Assembly (NCBI RefSeq): GCF_014931565.1
Contig: NZ_CP063353.1
Location: 3,472,001 to 3,536,000, forward strand
DNA: 64,000 bases
Origin: Clostridium sp. 'deep sea'
Lineage (GTDB): Bacteria > Bacillota > UBA994 > PWPR01
Reading direction: 5' to 3'
Under the pieces are notes generated by a model. It was not told the origin of the DNA. It was given only the letters and a program-made list of their open reading frames with translations, and ran no database searches. The position numbers were made by a program, and so were the translations under genes. Positions 8,297 to 16,919 of this stretch are shown piece by piece. Every line of letters starts with the position of its first letter. Position 1 is the stretch's first letter.

Positions 8297-9145
8297 ATGA
8301 ACCAAGCTTTAATTAAAAAATACCTAGATAATATTAAAGTTAACTTTTTAACAGGTGGTTATTTAACTGTTAATGAGGATTGGAGAGATATAAATTACAT
8401 TCCTAGTTTCAACAAGCTTTACCTTATTGAGAGTGGAGAAGGTTGGTTAAAAATTGGTGATGTTGAAATATACCCCCAAAAATTTCAGCTAATATATATG
8501 CCTGCTAATATACTGCAATCTTATTCTTGCGTTAATAAAAATTATTTTACAAAGTACTGGTGTCATTTTACTGCTGAAATAGGTGAGCTAAATCTCTTTG
8601 ATATTTTAAAATTGCCTTTTATATTGCAGCTTAATGTTAAACAGTTTACAAAAATAAGTAATATGTTTAAGGCTATTTATAAACTTAATAAAAGTAATCA
8701 GCTAAGTTCAAGCCTAAAAATTAAAGCAATTTTGCTAAATTTATTAGCATTTATGTTAGATAACAATGAAATTGATTTAAATATAAATTTAACACAATCA
8801 TCTAGTTGGATCAATCATATTATGTTATACATTGAAGAACATTTAGCTGAAGATTTAAAAATAAGCTTTTTAGCTAAACAAGTGCACTTTCATCCTAATT
8901 ACTTTATAAAACAATTTAAATTATATTTAGGAATATCACCTGTTAATTATATTAACCAAAGAAGAGTTTATAAAGCTCAAAGTTTACTGATAAACACAAA
9001 CCTTAGTATTACAGATATTGCTGTAAGTGTGGGAATTAAAGATAGCGCATATTTCTCTAAGGTCTTTAAAAGCTATACTTTATTAACACCGCGGTTATAT
9101 AGAAAAAGAAACACTAACAGAGAGTTTAGTACTAAAAGTATATAA
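8297..9145 (+). CDS. AraC family regulator with N-terminal cupin domain
   Basis: A 282-residue regulator. Residues about 1-150 look like the AraC-type sugar-binding cupin (YLIESGEGWLKIGD, then IYMPANILQSYSC). The C-terminal 100 residues carry two helix-turn-helix motifs: ISFLAKQVHFHPNYFIKQFK, and LSITDIAVSVGIKDSAYFSKVFK. Adjacent to the fucosidase gene and in the same direction, so it most likely responds to a fucoside or other sugar and controls that gene. Translation may be limited by the hairpin at 8253-8293. Confidence 0.88.
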   Translation: MNQALIKKYLDNIKVNFLTGGYLTVNEDWRDINYIPSFNKLYLIESGEGWLKIGDVEIYPQKFQLIYMPANILQSYSCVNKNYFTKYWCHFTAEIGELNLFDILKLPFILQLNVKQFTKISNMFKAIYKLNKSNQLSSSLKIKAILLNLLAFMLDNNEIDLNINLTQSSSWINHIMLYIEEHLAEDLKISFLAKQVHFHPNYFIKQFKLYLGISPVNYINQRRVYKAQSLLINTNLSITDIAVSVGIKDSAYFSKVFKSYTLLTPRLYRKRNTNREFSTKSI

Positions 9146-9176
9146 ATATAATATATTTTAAGATTGCAACCTCTAG

Positions 9177-9227
9177 TTGACAAAATTTTTTTTGTGGTTG
9201 GTAGTAAACAACTACAAATATCACTAC
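9177..9227 (+). promoter_or_regulatory. Promoter and likely operator of the XRE gene
   Basis: TTGACA at 9177-9182 is a perfect -35. TAGTAA (9202-9207) is a possible -10 at 19 bp. An inverted repeat GTAGT-AAACA-ACTAC (9201-9215) covers the -10, and a further ACTAC half-site follows at 9223-9227. Autoregulation by the XRE protein is a reasonable guess. Confidence 0.5.
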
Positions 9228-9246
9228 AATAAGTATGGAGGTGAGA

Positions 9247-9825
9247 GTGATTAATATATCTCAAAAGTTAAAACAATTAAGAAAACAACATAAAATATCT
9301 CAAGAAAATCTAGCAGAGTTATTAGGTATAAGTAGGCAGGTAGTTTCCAAATGGGAAAACGGATTATCTAAGCCAGAAACAAATAATTTACTAAAAATTG
9401 CGAAAATTTTTAATATATCAGTTGAAGAATTAGTAAGTAGTGATGTGATTAAAGCCGAAACGTTACAACAAGAAAGTATAAAATTTAAAATACCAATGTT
9501 AGTTGTTATATCATATTTAACAAGCTTTGCATCTATTTTAGGTTTTTTTTGCATACCGGTATCAAACGTACAACATCCGAAAACACTTTGGATTGCAGTA
9601 GCATTTATAGGAGGATGTTTGTTACTTATAAAAAACACTTTGGTTCAAGATGAAAATAAAACAATTAAGGTAATTCTTAGCGATATGTTAATAATTATTT
9701 TTGCATGTATTTTAGGAGTATTAATACCTAATACTCTAGGATTAGCTAAACAACTAATTATTGTTAGTCCGTTAGCTATTTATTACGCATACATTACCAG
9801 AAAATTTTTTCTACAACCTAAATAG
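9247..9825 (+). CDS. Membrane-anchored XRE-type transcriptional regulator
   Basis: The N-terminal XRE helix-turn-helix (about residues 1-65) reads KLKQLRKQHKISQENLAELL, with GISRQVVSKWENGLSKPE completing it. After a short linker come three to four hydrophobic segments (about 80-192), so the DNA-binding domain should sit at the inner face of the membrane. I prefer the GTG at 9247: GGAGGTGA (9237-9244) is an ideal ribosome site for it, whereas the ATG at 9235 lies on that site and has none. Membrane-bound XRE proteins often sense cell-envelope or peptide signals; the signal here is unknown. Confidence 0.8.
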   Translation: MINISQKLKQLRKQHKISQENLAELLGISRQVVSKWENGLSKPETNNLLKIAKIFNISVEELVSSDVIKAETLQQESIKFKIPMLVVISYLTSFASILGFFCIPVSNVQHPKTLWIAVAFIGGCLLLIKNTLVQDENKTIKVILSDMLIIIFACILGVLIPNTLGLAKQLIIVSPLAIYYAYITRKFFLQPK

Positions 9826-9895
9826 AATAGTGAATGATTAATAAGAAAATATAATGTTAATTATAGTGAGGTGTTAATATTTTAGGAGGATCTTA

Positions 9896-10675
9896 ATGAG
9901 AAATAATATGTATGATGTAGAAACCTATATAGCTGATATTTACGACCAAATAGAAACAGGCACAAAAGATGTTATTTTGCTGAAAAAGCTTATAAAGAAT
10001 AATAAATATAAAATACTAGAGCCTTTTTGTGGCACAGGAAGGATATCAATACCCTTAGCCTTAGATGAACATGTTGTAACAGGTTTAGACAAAGCAAAAG
10101 GTATGTTAGATTGGTTTAAGCTCAAAATAGTTAAGTTAAATATAAATGATAAAGTAGAATTAATATGCCAAGATGTTATACAAGAACAATGGCCGGTAGG
10201 TTTTGATTTGGTATTACTAGCATGTAACTGTTTTTATGAACTGGCTACACCAGTTGAGCAAGAAAGTTGTATAAAGAAAGCTGCAAAAAGCCTTAAAGCT
10301 GGTGGTTACTTATATGTAGATAATGATCATATGGAAGGTGATTTAGCAAAAAACTGGCAGGATACTGGTATAACTCATAGGTCTATTTGCGGAACAGCTC
10401 AAGATGGTTCTATTATAGAATCTACTCGTAAGTTAATTAGTTTTAATGTTAAAAAACGTATTTGCAAGTTTGAGAGGTATTGTAAAGTAGTAAAGCCTAA
10501 TAAAGAGGTAATAGAGTGCAGCTATATTCAGCAAAAACATCCTGTTAGCACAGCAGAAGTTCAGGGCTGGTTACTAAAAAATGGCTTTAGAATTATAAAT
10601 CATTACGGTAACTATAACTGTGAGCCATATCAACATAAATTACCAAGATCAATTTTTTGGGCAGTTAAAATATAA
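9896..10675 (+). CDS. Class I SAM-dependent methyltransferase
   Basis: A 259-residue protein. Motif I is KILEPFCGTGRISIPLAL, followed by VVTGLDKAKGML for the ribose-binding acid. Later motifs are FDLVLLACNCFYEL and AAKSLKAGGYLYVDN. The substrate cannot be read from sequence; the fold fits small-molecule methyltransferases. TAGGAGGA precedes the ATG. A terminator follows, so it is probably a single-gene unit or is co-transcribed with the XRE gene 70 bp upstream. Confidence 0.82.
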   Translation: MRNNMYDVETYIADIYDQIETGTKDVILLKKLIKNNKYKILEPFCGTGRISIPLALDEHVVTGLDKAKGMLDWFKLKIVKLNINDKVELICQDVIQEQWPVGFDLVLLACNCFYELATPVEQESCIKKAAKSLKAGGYLYVDNDHMEGDLAKNWQDTGITHRSICGTAQDGSIIESTRKLISFNVKKRICKFERYCKVVKPNKEVIECSYIQQKHPVSTAEVQGWLLKNGFRIINHYGNYNCEPYQHKLPRSIFWAVKI

Positions 10676-10689
10676 TTATGTTTTGTATC

Positions 10690-10717
10690 AGGTGGGCTTT
10701 TTAAGACCCACCTTTAT
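10690..10717 (+). terminator. Terminator after the methyltransferase gene
   Basis: AGGTGGG/CCCACCT stem (10690-10696 with 10707-10713), loop of ten bases, then TTATAAT. It lies 15 bp after the stop codon. Confidence 0.75.
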
Positions 10718-10810
10718 AATAATTAAAAACTTAAACATGCACTAAAAGATTATTCTTGTAGGGTTTTTAACAAACAGATATTGTACTATGTGATTAAAGG
10801 AGTGAGTAAT

Positions 10811-11731
10811 ATGTTAAGCAGGATTAAAGGAGTTATAGATTATGTAGAGCAAAATCTACTCAACGATATAGATTACGATGAGATAGCTAAAATTGCCTAC
10901 TGTTCTAGAAATCAGTTTGCTAGAGTATTTTCTTATATTACAGGCATCTCATTATCTGAGTATATCCGCAGAAGGAGATTAACCCTTGCTGGCTTAGATG
11001 TATTAGCTAGTAATGAAAAAGTAATTAATATTGCTTTTAAATATGGTTATAACTCTCCTGATTCTTTTACACGTGCTTTTCAAAATATGCATGGTGTAAC
11101 TCCTACTTTAGCACGAACCAAAGGTCTTAGCCTAAAATCATATACTCGTATATCCTTTAAAATATCTGTTGAAGGAGTAAGCAATATGAAATATCGAATT
11201 GTTGAAAAAGAAAGCTTTAACTTAGTGGGAGTAGTAAGTACATGCAAAAGCAAAACCATTAATGAAGTACTTAATGAAACTACCGGAAAACAGGCTATTA
11301 GTTGGAAAGAAGCGATGAAAGAAGAATGGCAGATTTGGGATGAGTTTTTAGGAAAGGATATCGATAAAAAGCTGGCTAAGTATAAGCTTTACAGATCCCC
11401 TATGTGGCAAATGGGCTTTACTAAATACAACAAAAACTGTCAATCAGTAATAGCAATAGGCGCTGAACAAGATGAAAATCATTATGATGACTTGCAAACA
11501 TGTAAAATACCTGCAGGTATTTGGGCTGTATTTACAGCAAAAGGTAAACTAACAGATAACTTACACCCTATATCTGCAGTTTGGGCAAAGATTACAACTG
11601 AATGGTTACCAAACAGTAATTATGAGCAAATTTTAGATTATGAATTGTTAGTATTTCCACCAGGAAACACCTCTTGTGATAACTACGAATGTGAACTATG
11701 GATGCCAGTACGAAAAACTAAGCCTCAGTAG
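10811..11731 (+). CDS. AraC family regulator with C-terminal effector-binding (GyrI-like) domain
   Basis: A 306-residue protein built like Rob and BmrR-type multidrug regulators. The AraC DNA-binding domain comes first (about 1-105; LNDIDYDEIAKIAYCSRNQF, then VINIAFKYGYNSPDSFTRAF). A GyrI-like effector domain follows (about 125-306), ending with YECELWMPVRK, the usual last strand of that fold. I start at the ATG at 10811, preceded by AAAGGAGTGAGTA, not at the upstream in-frame ATG. An internal in-frame ATG at 11186 has its own ribosome site (GAAGGAG) at the domain boundary and could yield the effector domain alone. Confidence 0.88.
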   Translation: MLSRIKGVIDYVEQNLLNDIDYDEIAKIAYCSRNQFARVFSYITGISLSEYIRRRRLTLAGLDVLASNEKVINIAFKYGYNSPDSFTRAFQNMHGVTPTLARTKGLSLKSYTRISFKISVEGVSNMKYRIVEKESFNLVGVVSTCKSKTINEVLNETTGKQAISWKEAMKEEWQIWDEFLGKDIDKKLAKYKLYRSPMWQMGFTKYNKNCQSVIAIGAEQDENHYDDLQTCKIPAGIWAVFTAKGKLTDNLHPISAVWAKITTEWLPNSNYEQILDYELLVFPPGNTSCDNYECELWMPVRKTKPQ

Positions 11732-11776
11732 CTTATTAACGGTGAAAGTTAATATGGATACCTAAATAAGGTTAAA

Positions 11777-11815
11777 AACTAAAGCCAAAGCTTTATATGA
11801 GCTTTGGCTTTAGTT
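11777..11815. terminator. Long hairpin, possible terminator
   Basis: A 16-bp perfect stem (AACTAAAGCCAAAGCT, 11777-11792, with 11800-11815) and a 7-nt loop, 45 bp after the AraC stop. The T-run (TTTTTAAC) is present only when read leftward; rightward it is followed by AATCAG. Confidence 0.6.
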
Positions 11816-11964
11816 AATCAGCTGTGTTACTTTTCTTTAGCTAAATATTTATAAAGCTTACGCAGTATAGTAAATAAAATTCTGCTCCTAGACTAATATT
11901 AATAACTGTTATAGAGAAATATGTGATATATTAAAAGTGAAAAACTGAGTAATAAGGAGAAGCT

Positions 11965-12627
11965 ATGAGTTACAAATATATTTTATTTGATTTAGATGGA
12001 ACCTTAACAGATCCCAAGGTTGGTATCACAAAATCAGTTCAGCATGCTCTAAAAAAGTTTAGTATAGACGTCTCTAATTTAGATAACTTAGAAAAATTTA
12101 TAGGTCCACCACTTAAAGATAGCTTTATGCAGTTTTACAACTTTAACGAAAAACAGGCATATCAAGCAATTGATTATTACCGTGAATATTTTAAAGATAC
12201 TGGTATATTTGAAAACAAATTATACCCAGGAATAGCTAAGCTGTTAAAGCAACTTAATGAAAAAAATAAAATAGTTGCAGTATCAACCTCAAAACCTACC
12301 GTATTTGCTGAGAGAGTGTTAAATCATTTTAAATTAAACACTTACTTTAGGATAATTGTGGGCAGCAATTTAGATGGTTCAAGGTCTAGCAAAACTAAAA
12401 TCATAAATCACACCCTAAAACAATTAGATGTTCAAAATTTAAAAGACGTTGTAATGATTGGTGATCGTAAATATGATATGTTAGGTGCTATTAATAATAA
12501 AATAGACTGCATAGCAGTTAGTTATGGTTATGGCTCATTGCCAGAAATAACACAATGCTCACCAACTTACCTGGTTGATTCAGTTGAACAGTTAAGTGCC
12601 TTATTAACTAAACAGGAGTTAAAATGA
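11965..12627 (+). CDS. HAD-family hydrolase, phosphoglycolate phosphatase/PpaX type
   Basis: A 220-residue HAD phosphatase. Motif I is ILFDLDGTLTD, motif II is VSTSKPT, and motif III/IV is VVMIGDRKYDMLGA. A helical cap (about 18-85, with IGPPLKDSF) fits subfamily I phosphatases such as Gph, PpaX or pyrophosphatases. The substrate is unassigned. AAGGAGAAG supports the start. The last 4 bases overlap the next ATG (ATGA), coupling it to the TetM-like GTPase; this unusual pairing may mean the two act together or only share expression. Confidence 0.87.
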   Translation: MSYKYILFDLDGTLTDPKVGITKSVQHALKKFSIDVSNLDNLEKFIGPPLKDSFMQFYNFNEKQAYQAIDYYREYFKDTGIFENKLYPGIAKLLKQLNEKNKIVAVSTSKPTVFAERVLNHFKLNTYFRIIVGSNLDGSRSSKTKIINHTLKQLDVQNLKDVVMIGDRKYDMLGAINNKIDCIAVSYGYGSLPEITQCSPTYLVDSVEQLSALLTKQELK

Positions 12628-14567
12628 ATATAACAATTGGAGTTTTGGCTCATGTTGATGCAGGTAAAACAACATTTTCTGAGTCACTACTTTATTATAC
12701 CAATACAATCACAAACAAGGGGAGGGTAGACTTTCAGAGCTCTTTTTTAGATAACCATGAAATAGAAAAAAACAGAGGAATAACAATTTTTACTGAGCAA
12801 GCAGTAATTAAATACAACAACAATAGTTATTACCTTGTTGATACCCCAGGTCATATAGATTTTTCTACTGAAATGGAAAGAGCTATTAAAATAATGGATT
12901 ATGCCATAATAATTTTAAGTGCTGTAGAGGGTGTACAAGGTCATACTGAAACAGTTTTTTACTTACTAAAAAAACATAAAATACCAATTTTTTTCTTTAT
13001 TAATAAAATAGATAGAGCTGGAGCAAATATAAATAAAGTTATACAAGAAATACATGATAATTTAAGCCAAGATGTTTGTTTTATAAATAATCTTAATGAT
13101 AAAAACCTCTTTGAATTTTCAGCTATGTATAATGAACAGCTTTTAGATCTTTATAGTGAAAACAACTTTAGTAAAGAAATTTGGCATAATAAAATAAGTG
13201 AATTAATTGCAAATAACGAAATTCATATATGCCAAAGTGGGTCAGCCTTAAAAGATATAGGTGTAAAAGAGTTTTTTGACACAGTCACAAAACTTGCAAA
13301 TAGTAAATATAACAGTAATACAAGCTTTAGCTGTAGGGTTTTTAAAATAAGCCACGATAACAACAATGCCAAAGTAACACACCTAAAAATTATGAGTGGA
13401 AAACTTGCTGTAAGAAATGAAATTAACTATAGCAAGGATAAGCTAAAGTTTAATGACAAAGTGACCTCAATTAGAGAGTATAATGGTAAAAAATATCTAA
13501 ATAAAAGCCAAGCAACAGCAGGACAACTTGTTGCTGTTACAGGTTTAAACCGTAGTTATCCAGGGTTAATTATTGGTAATATTAAAAATAATACTAACAG
13601 TGATAAAATTCAGCCAACCTTAAAGTCGAGAGTTAGTTATGACTTATCAGTAAACAGTAAACAAGTTATTGAAATTTTTAATTTACTGAATGAAGAAGAT
13701 CCCTCTTTAAATGTACAGTGGAGTGAACAGCTACAAGAGTTAAGTATACAAGTTATGGGTCCTATTCAACTAGAGGTATTACAACGAATAATAGAAAAAA
13801 GATTTAACTTATTAATTACCTTCGAAAAGCCTCAAATACTGTATAAAGAGACAATCTCTAATTTAGTTATAGGTTATGGACACTATGAACCTTATCGTCA
13901 TTATGCTGAAATACATTTACAAATTAAAGCTGGGAAAAGAAATAGTGGTATTTTATTTAAGAGTAATTGTCATATAGATAAACTTAATATAGGTAGTCAA
14001 AACCTTGTAAAACAACACCTATTAGAAAAAAGCCATAGGGCTTTATTAGCTGGAAGTCCACTAACTGATGTTGAAATAACTTTATTAACAGGAAAAATAC
14101 ATCAAGAACATACCAGTGGTGGAGATTTAAAACAAGCAACTCTTAGGGCACTAAGGCAGGGTTTAGAAAAAGCAGATAATGTACTTTTGGAGCCATATTA
14201 TCATTTTAAAATTAAGGTTAGTAATAATGATATGGGTAGGGTATTAGCTGATATTCAAAAGCGTAATGGAGAGTTTGAGTCTCCACAAGTTTTAAATAAT
14301 ACTGCCCTTATTATAGGAAGAGCACCAGTAGCCTGTTTTATGGATTATCCTTTGCAACTTAGGTCATTTACTAACGGTAAGGCCATGATTCGGTTAGTTT
14401 TTGGTGGTTATGATGTTTGCCATAATAGTGAGCAGGTAATAAAAGCAATAAATTATAGTAAAGAGGCCGATAGAGAGTATAGTTCGTCTTCGGTATTTTG
14501 CGGTAAAGGTAAAAGCTTTAATGTAGTTTGGTATGAAGCTGAGCAAAAAATGCATTGTGAAGTGTAA
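12624..14567 (+). CDS. TetM/TetO-like ribosomal protection GTPase, divergent
   Basis: A 647-residue translation-factor GTPase of the EF-G-like ribosomal protection family; TetM and TetO are about 640. G1 is AHVDAGKTT, G2 is NRGITI, G3 is DTPGH and G4 is NKIDRAG. Domains II-V are present in order, with the C-terminal EF-G-type domain near 560-640 (PVACFMDY, then LRSFTNGKAMIRLVF). Known members release tetracycline from the ribosome in the cytoplasm. This one differs clearly from TetM in switch regions and in domain IV, so it is a chromosomal homologue that may or may not act on tetracycline. It overlaps the HAD gene by 4 bp. No mobility genes or leader peptide are nearby. Confidence 0.85.
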   Translation: MNITIGVLAHVDAGKTTFSESLLYYTNTITNKGRVDFQSSFLDNHEIEKNRGITIFTEQAVIKYNNNSYYLVDTPGHIDFSTEMERAIKIMDYAIIILSAVEGVQGHTETVFYLLKKHKIPIFFFINKIDRAGANINKVIQEIHDNLSQDVCFINNLNDKNLFEFSAMYNEQLLDLYSENNFSKEIWHNKISELIANNEIHICQSGSALKDIGVKEFFDTVTKLANSKYNSNTSFSCRVFKISHDNNNAKVTHLKIMSGKLAVRNEINYSKDKLKFNDKVTSIREYNGKKYLNKSQATAGQLVAVTGLNRSYPGLIIGNIKNNTNSDKIQPTLKSRVSYDLSVNSKQVIEIFNLLNEEDPSLNVQWSEQLQELSIQVMGPIQLEVLQRIIEKRFNLLITFEKPQILYKETISNLVIGYGHYEPYRHYAEIHLQIKAGKRNSGILFKSNCHIDKLNIGSQNLVKQHLLEKSHRALLAGSPLTDVEITLLTGKIHQEHTSGGDLKQATLRALRQGLEKADNVLLEPYYHFKIKVSNNDMGRVLADIQKRNGEFESPQVLNNTALIIGRAPVACFMDYPLQLRSFTNGKAMIRLVFGGYDVCHNSEQVIKAINYSKEADREYSSSSVFCGKGKSFNVVWYEAEQKMHCEV

Positions 14568-14615
14568 GTTAAAATGTTACACACATTAAAAAATGAGAAT
14601 AAAGTTAATAATACG

Positions 14616-15938
14616 CTAATTTTTAAATGAGATTTTAATAATTATTTTGTCTAAGATAAATGTTACGACAGCTGATGCGGTAAAACCATAAATAAAACCA
14701 TAAATATTGTACTGGGGATTAGGAACCAAAACAAAAATAGAAACAAGCAATATAATAGTACCTATAAGCCTATTTAAAGTAGCAAATTTACCCTTTTGCA
14801 AACCATATAAAATGCCAAAAGATATATGATTTACAGATAAAAAAACTGTGCTTAAACTAAGATATTTAATATAAGATCCAACGTAAATATCATTAAATAA
14901 AAATGTACCAATATCGTTACTGAATATAAAAATTAATAATGCTAAGGGTATGGTAATAGCCAATATTAAACGATTGGCTATTTTTATGTCTCTTTTTATA
15001 GCAGTAGTATTTTTTTGCTCAGCTTGATGTGTTAGGCTTGGTATTAAATTAATTACAATAGCAGATGTAAACATAAAAGGGGCAAAGATAATAGGCATTG
15101 TCATGCCCATAATTCTGCCAAAAGTTTCAGTAGCAAATACAGCTGTAAAGCCTGATTTTATAAGCATAGCTGGCAGCATCTTTGCTGTGACAGATTGACT
15201 GATTAGTCTACTTACACTAATAAGAGTTAGTGGAATAGAAGATAAAACTAAGCTTTTGATAACTGCAAAATAGCTTATTTTTCTGGATATAATCTTATAC
15301 CTACTGGGGTAGGTCTTTTTGTAATTTTTATAGAGGTACAAAAGTGCAAAAAAATCACCAATACTAATGCCTATAAACGCTACATTTATTAAGTTACTAG
15401 AGTTGTTAGGAATAATAAACACTACTAATAAAATTACACTAATAAAACGTGTTATATGCTCAATAAACTCCGATATACTGGCAATTAGCATTTTATTTAG
15501 TCCGTACAATAAACCACGAAAGAGGGAGTTAGCAGAAACAAATAGTACAGCAGGCATTAATAGAATAATAAGTGAACTATATTTTTTATTACCAAACATA
15601 AACAAACTTATATTTTTAGCGCCTAAGAGCAAAACAGAACTTACAATAATACATAGTATAAAAACAAAAGATATAGCTATGCTAAAGGATCTTCTTATGT
15701 AATAATCATCATTACTTGCTTTACTTTTTGAGGCCAGTCTGGAGATAGCTGTTGGTAATCCAGAGTTGGTTATTGTTAATGCAATCATAAAAATAGGCAA
15801 TATCATATGAAAAATGCCAATGCCTTCAGCCCCTATTGAGCGTATTAAAAATACCTGATAACCAAAGCTAATAATTCTAATTAAAACACTAGAGAGAGCA
15901 ACTATAAACGAACCTAAAACAAAGCTAGATCTTTTCAT
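14616..15938 (-). CDS. SpoVB-type polysaccharide/lipid flippase
   Basis: A 440-residue membrane protein of the MATE/PST flippase superfamily. The N-terminus contains IGAEGIGIFHMILPIFMIAL and NSGLPTAISRLAS, close to the SpoVB family that flips peptidoglycan or polysaccharide lipid precursors. About twelve to fourteen membrane segments are visible. In spore formers SpoVB is needed for spore cortex synthesis; some paralogues act in vegetative wall or capsule assembly. AGGATG precedes the ATG on the minus strand. It converges with the TetM-like gene, with under 50 bp between. Confidence 0.82.
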   Translation of the reverse strand: MKRSSFVLGSFIVALSSVLIRIISFGYQVFLIRSIGAEGIGIFHMILPIFMIALTITNSGLPTAISRLASKSKASNDDYYIRRSFSIAISFVFILCIIVSSVLLLGAKNISLFMFGNKKYSSLIILLMPAVLFVSANSLFRGLLYGLNKMLIASISEFIEHITRFISVILLVVFIIPNNSSNLINVAFIGISIGDFFALLYLYKNYKKTYPSRYKIISRKISYFAVIKSLVLSSIPLTLISVSRLISQSVTAKMLPAMLIKSGFTAVFATETFGRIMGMTMPIIFAPFMFTSAIVINLIPSLTHQAEQKNTTAIKRDIKIANRLILAITIPLALLIFIFSNDIGTFLFNDIYVGSYIKYLSLSTVFLSVNHISFGILYGLQKGKFATLNRLIGTIILLVSIFVLVPNPQYNIYGFIYGFTASAVVTFILDKIIIKISFKN

Positions 15939-16069
15939 ACAATCATCCTAAATAATTGGTCTATTATTAAAATATTTTTTTAATATATAATTATGCGTAA
16001 GATGTTAATACTATTAAAGATAGTTATAAAATTAACTAAATTTAGCCTTATTTAGAGGGGTGTTATATA

Positions 16070-16186
16070 ATGCTTAATGATAAAAATGTTAAACTAGCTA
16101 ACCTAAGTGTCAACGATTTAAACAAAATAAAAAAATTAGAGCAGGATTTAAACAATAAATATATTATAATAGCATATAACAGATAA
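16070..16186 (+). CDS. Small conserved-looking protein, 38 residues
   Basis: An ATG at 16070 preceded by GAGGGG (spacing about 9) opens a 38-codon frame: it begins MLNDKNVKLANLSVND and continues LNKIKKLEQDLNN, ending KYIIIAYNR. The charged amphipathic helix followed by a short beta-strand-like tail (IIIAY) looks like a real small protein rather than noise, and recalls small clostridial proteins with the pattern ANL...KIKKLE...L.VIAY. It lies between divergently oriented neighbours (SpoVB on the left, TetR on the right, both leftward) and has its own short unit. Function unknown. Confidence 0.6.
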   Translation: MLNDKNVKLANLSVNDLNKIKKLEQDLNNKYIIIAYNR

Positions 16187-16221
16187 TAGGTTGGGTAGGA
16201 TATTAGTTATATACTTCAAGT

Positions 16222-16260
16222 AAAAAAGGCTATAAACAATTAACTGTTTAATATAGCCTT
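16222..16260 (-). terminator. Terminator of the TetR gene
   Basis: Read leftward, AAGGCTATA pairs with TATAGCCTT (16252-16260 with 16226-16234); the inner bases add TGTTT/AAACA with a small bulge, and a run of six T follows. The stem contains the TetR stop codon at 16240. The small gene at 16070 could end here too, but rightward the T-run is absent. Confidence 0.75.
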
Positions 16261-16779
16261 AAACATGTAATTATTAAAAGCCTCTACATGACTAATATCC
16301 TTTTCTAGTTTTGCTAATAAAACTGTTCCCTCAAATGCTGCTATAATAGCTTTAGCTTTATTGTGAGAAGATTTTATATTATTATTTATTAAGATACCTT
16401 CTATAAAGCATTCTAGTACCCTATACCACTGCAATAACTTTAATCGAAAACACTCATTTTCATCAGCTAGTTCTAGGATAAGATTACCTATAGGGCAACC
16501 TTTTTTTAATTGATTATTAATAAATCTTTTAAACAATAAATTAAACAAATTGTAAATACCCTGTATGGATTTATCTGCATTGCTGGTAAGTAGTATAATA
16601 TCATTAATATAATAATCTATAACTGCTAAACCAAGCTCTTCTTTACTCTTAAAATAATAATAAAAAGAGCCCTTAGGTATAGATACCTTTTCTAAAATAC
16701 TTTTAATACCTACATTATTATAGCCATGCTCATGTATTAAACAAGCAGCTGTTTTTACTATAAATTCACGTTTATCCAT
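16240..16779 (-). CDS. TetR/AcrR family transcriptional regulator
   Basis: A 179-residue regulator with a clear TetR helix-turn-helix: AACLIHEHGYNNVGIKSILE, then KVSIPKGSFYYYFKSKEELG. The C-terminal domain holds GCPIGNLILELAD, typical of the AcrR/LfrR-like group that controls hydrolases and oxidoreductases. AGGTGATGA precedes the ATG. It is divergent from the metallo-beta-lactamase-fold gene at 16920; the shared 140-bp region is the expected operator site. Confidence 0.87.
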   Translation of the reverse strand: MDKREFIVKTAACLIHEHGYNNVGIKSILEKVSIPKGSFYYYFKSKEELGLAVIDYYINDIILLTSNADKSIQGIYNLFNLLFKRFINNQLKKGCPIGNLILELADENECFRLKLLQWYRVLECFIEGILINNNIKSSHNKAKAIIAAFEGTVLLAKLEKDISHVEAFNNYMFKAILNS

Positions 16780-16919
16780 TTCATCACCTAATACTTTCTG
16801 GGCTTAATTATACCTAATTAAATTAAATTGCGTCAATTTTATCATTGAGATATACTGAATTATAAACATAAAATATTAGCAAGCCTAGGCTAACACAAAC
16901 ATTTGGGAGGAGAGTCACA

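Noticed and set aside
9300-9638. Leftward 112-codon frame inside the XRE gene
   Set aside because: Entirely antisense to a well-supported gene, with no ribosome site.
12624-14567. Mobile tetracycline resistance element
   Set aside because: No integrase, relaxase, leader peptide or base-composition shift; the gene is embedded in ordinary chromosomal genes.
15367-15702. Rightward 111-codon frame within the SpoVB-like gene
   Set aside because: Antisense to a convincing flippase, without a start context.
14616-15938. Whether this gene is a second drug-type MATE exporter
   Set aside because: The AEGIG...P motif and SGLPTAISRLAS are those of the SpoVB/polysaccharide flippase group, not of the DinF/NorM group.
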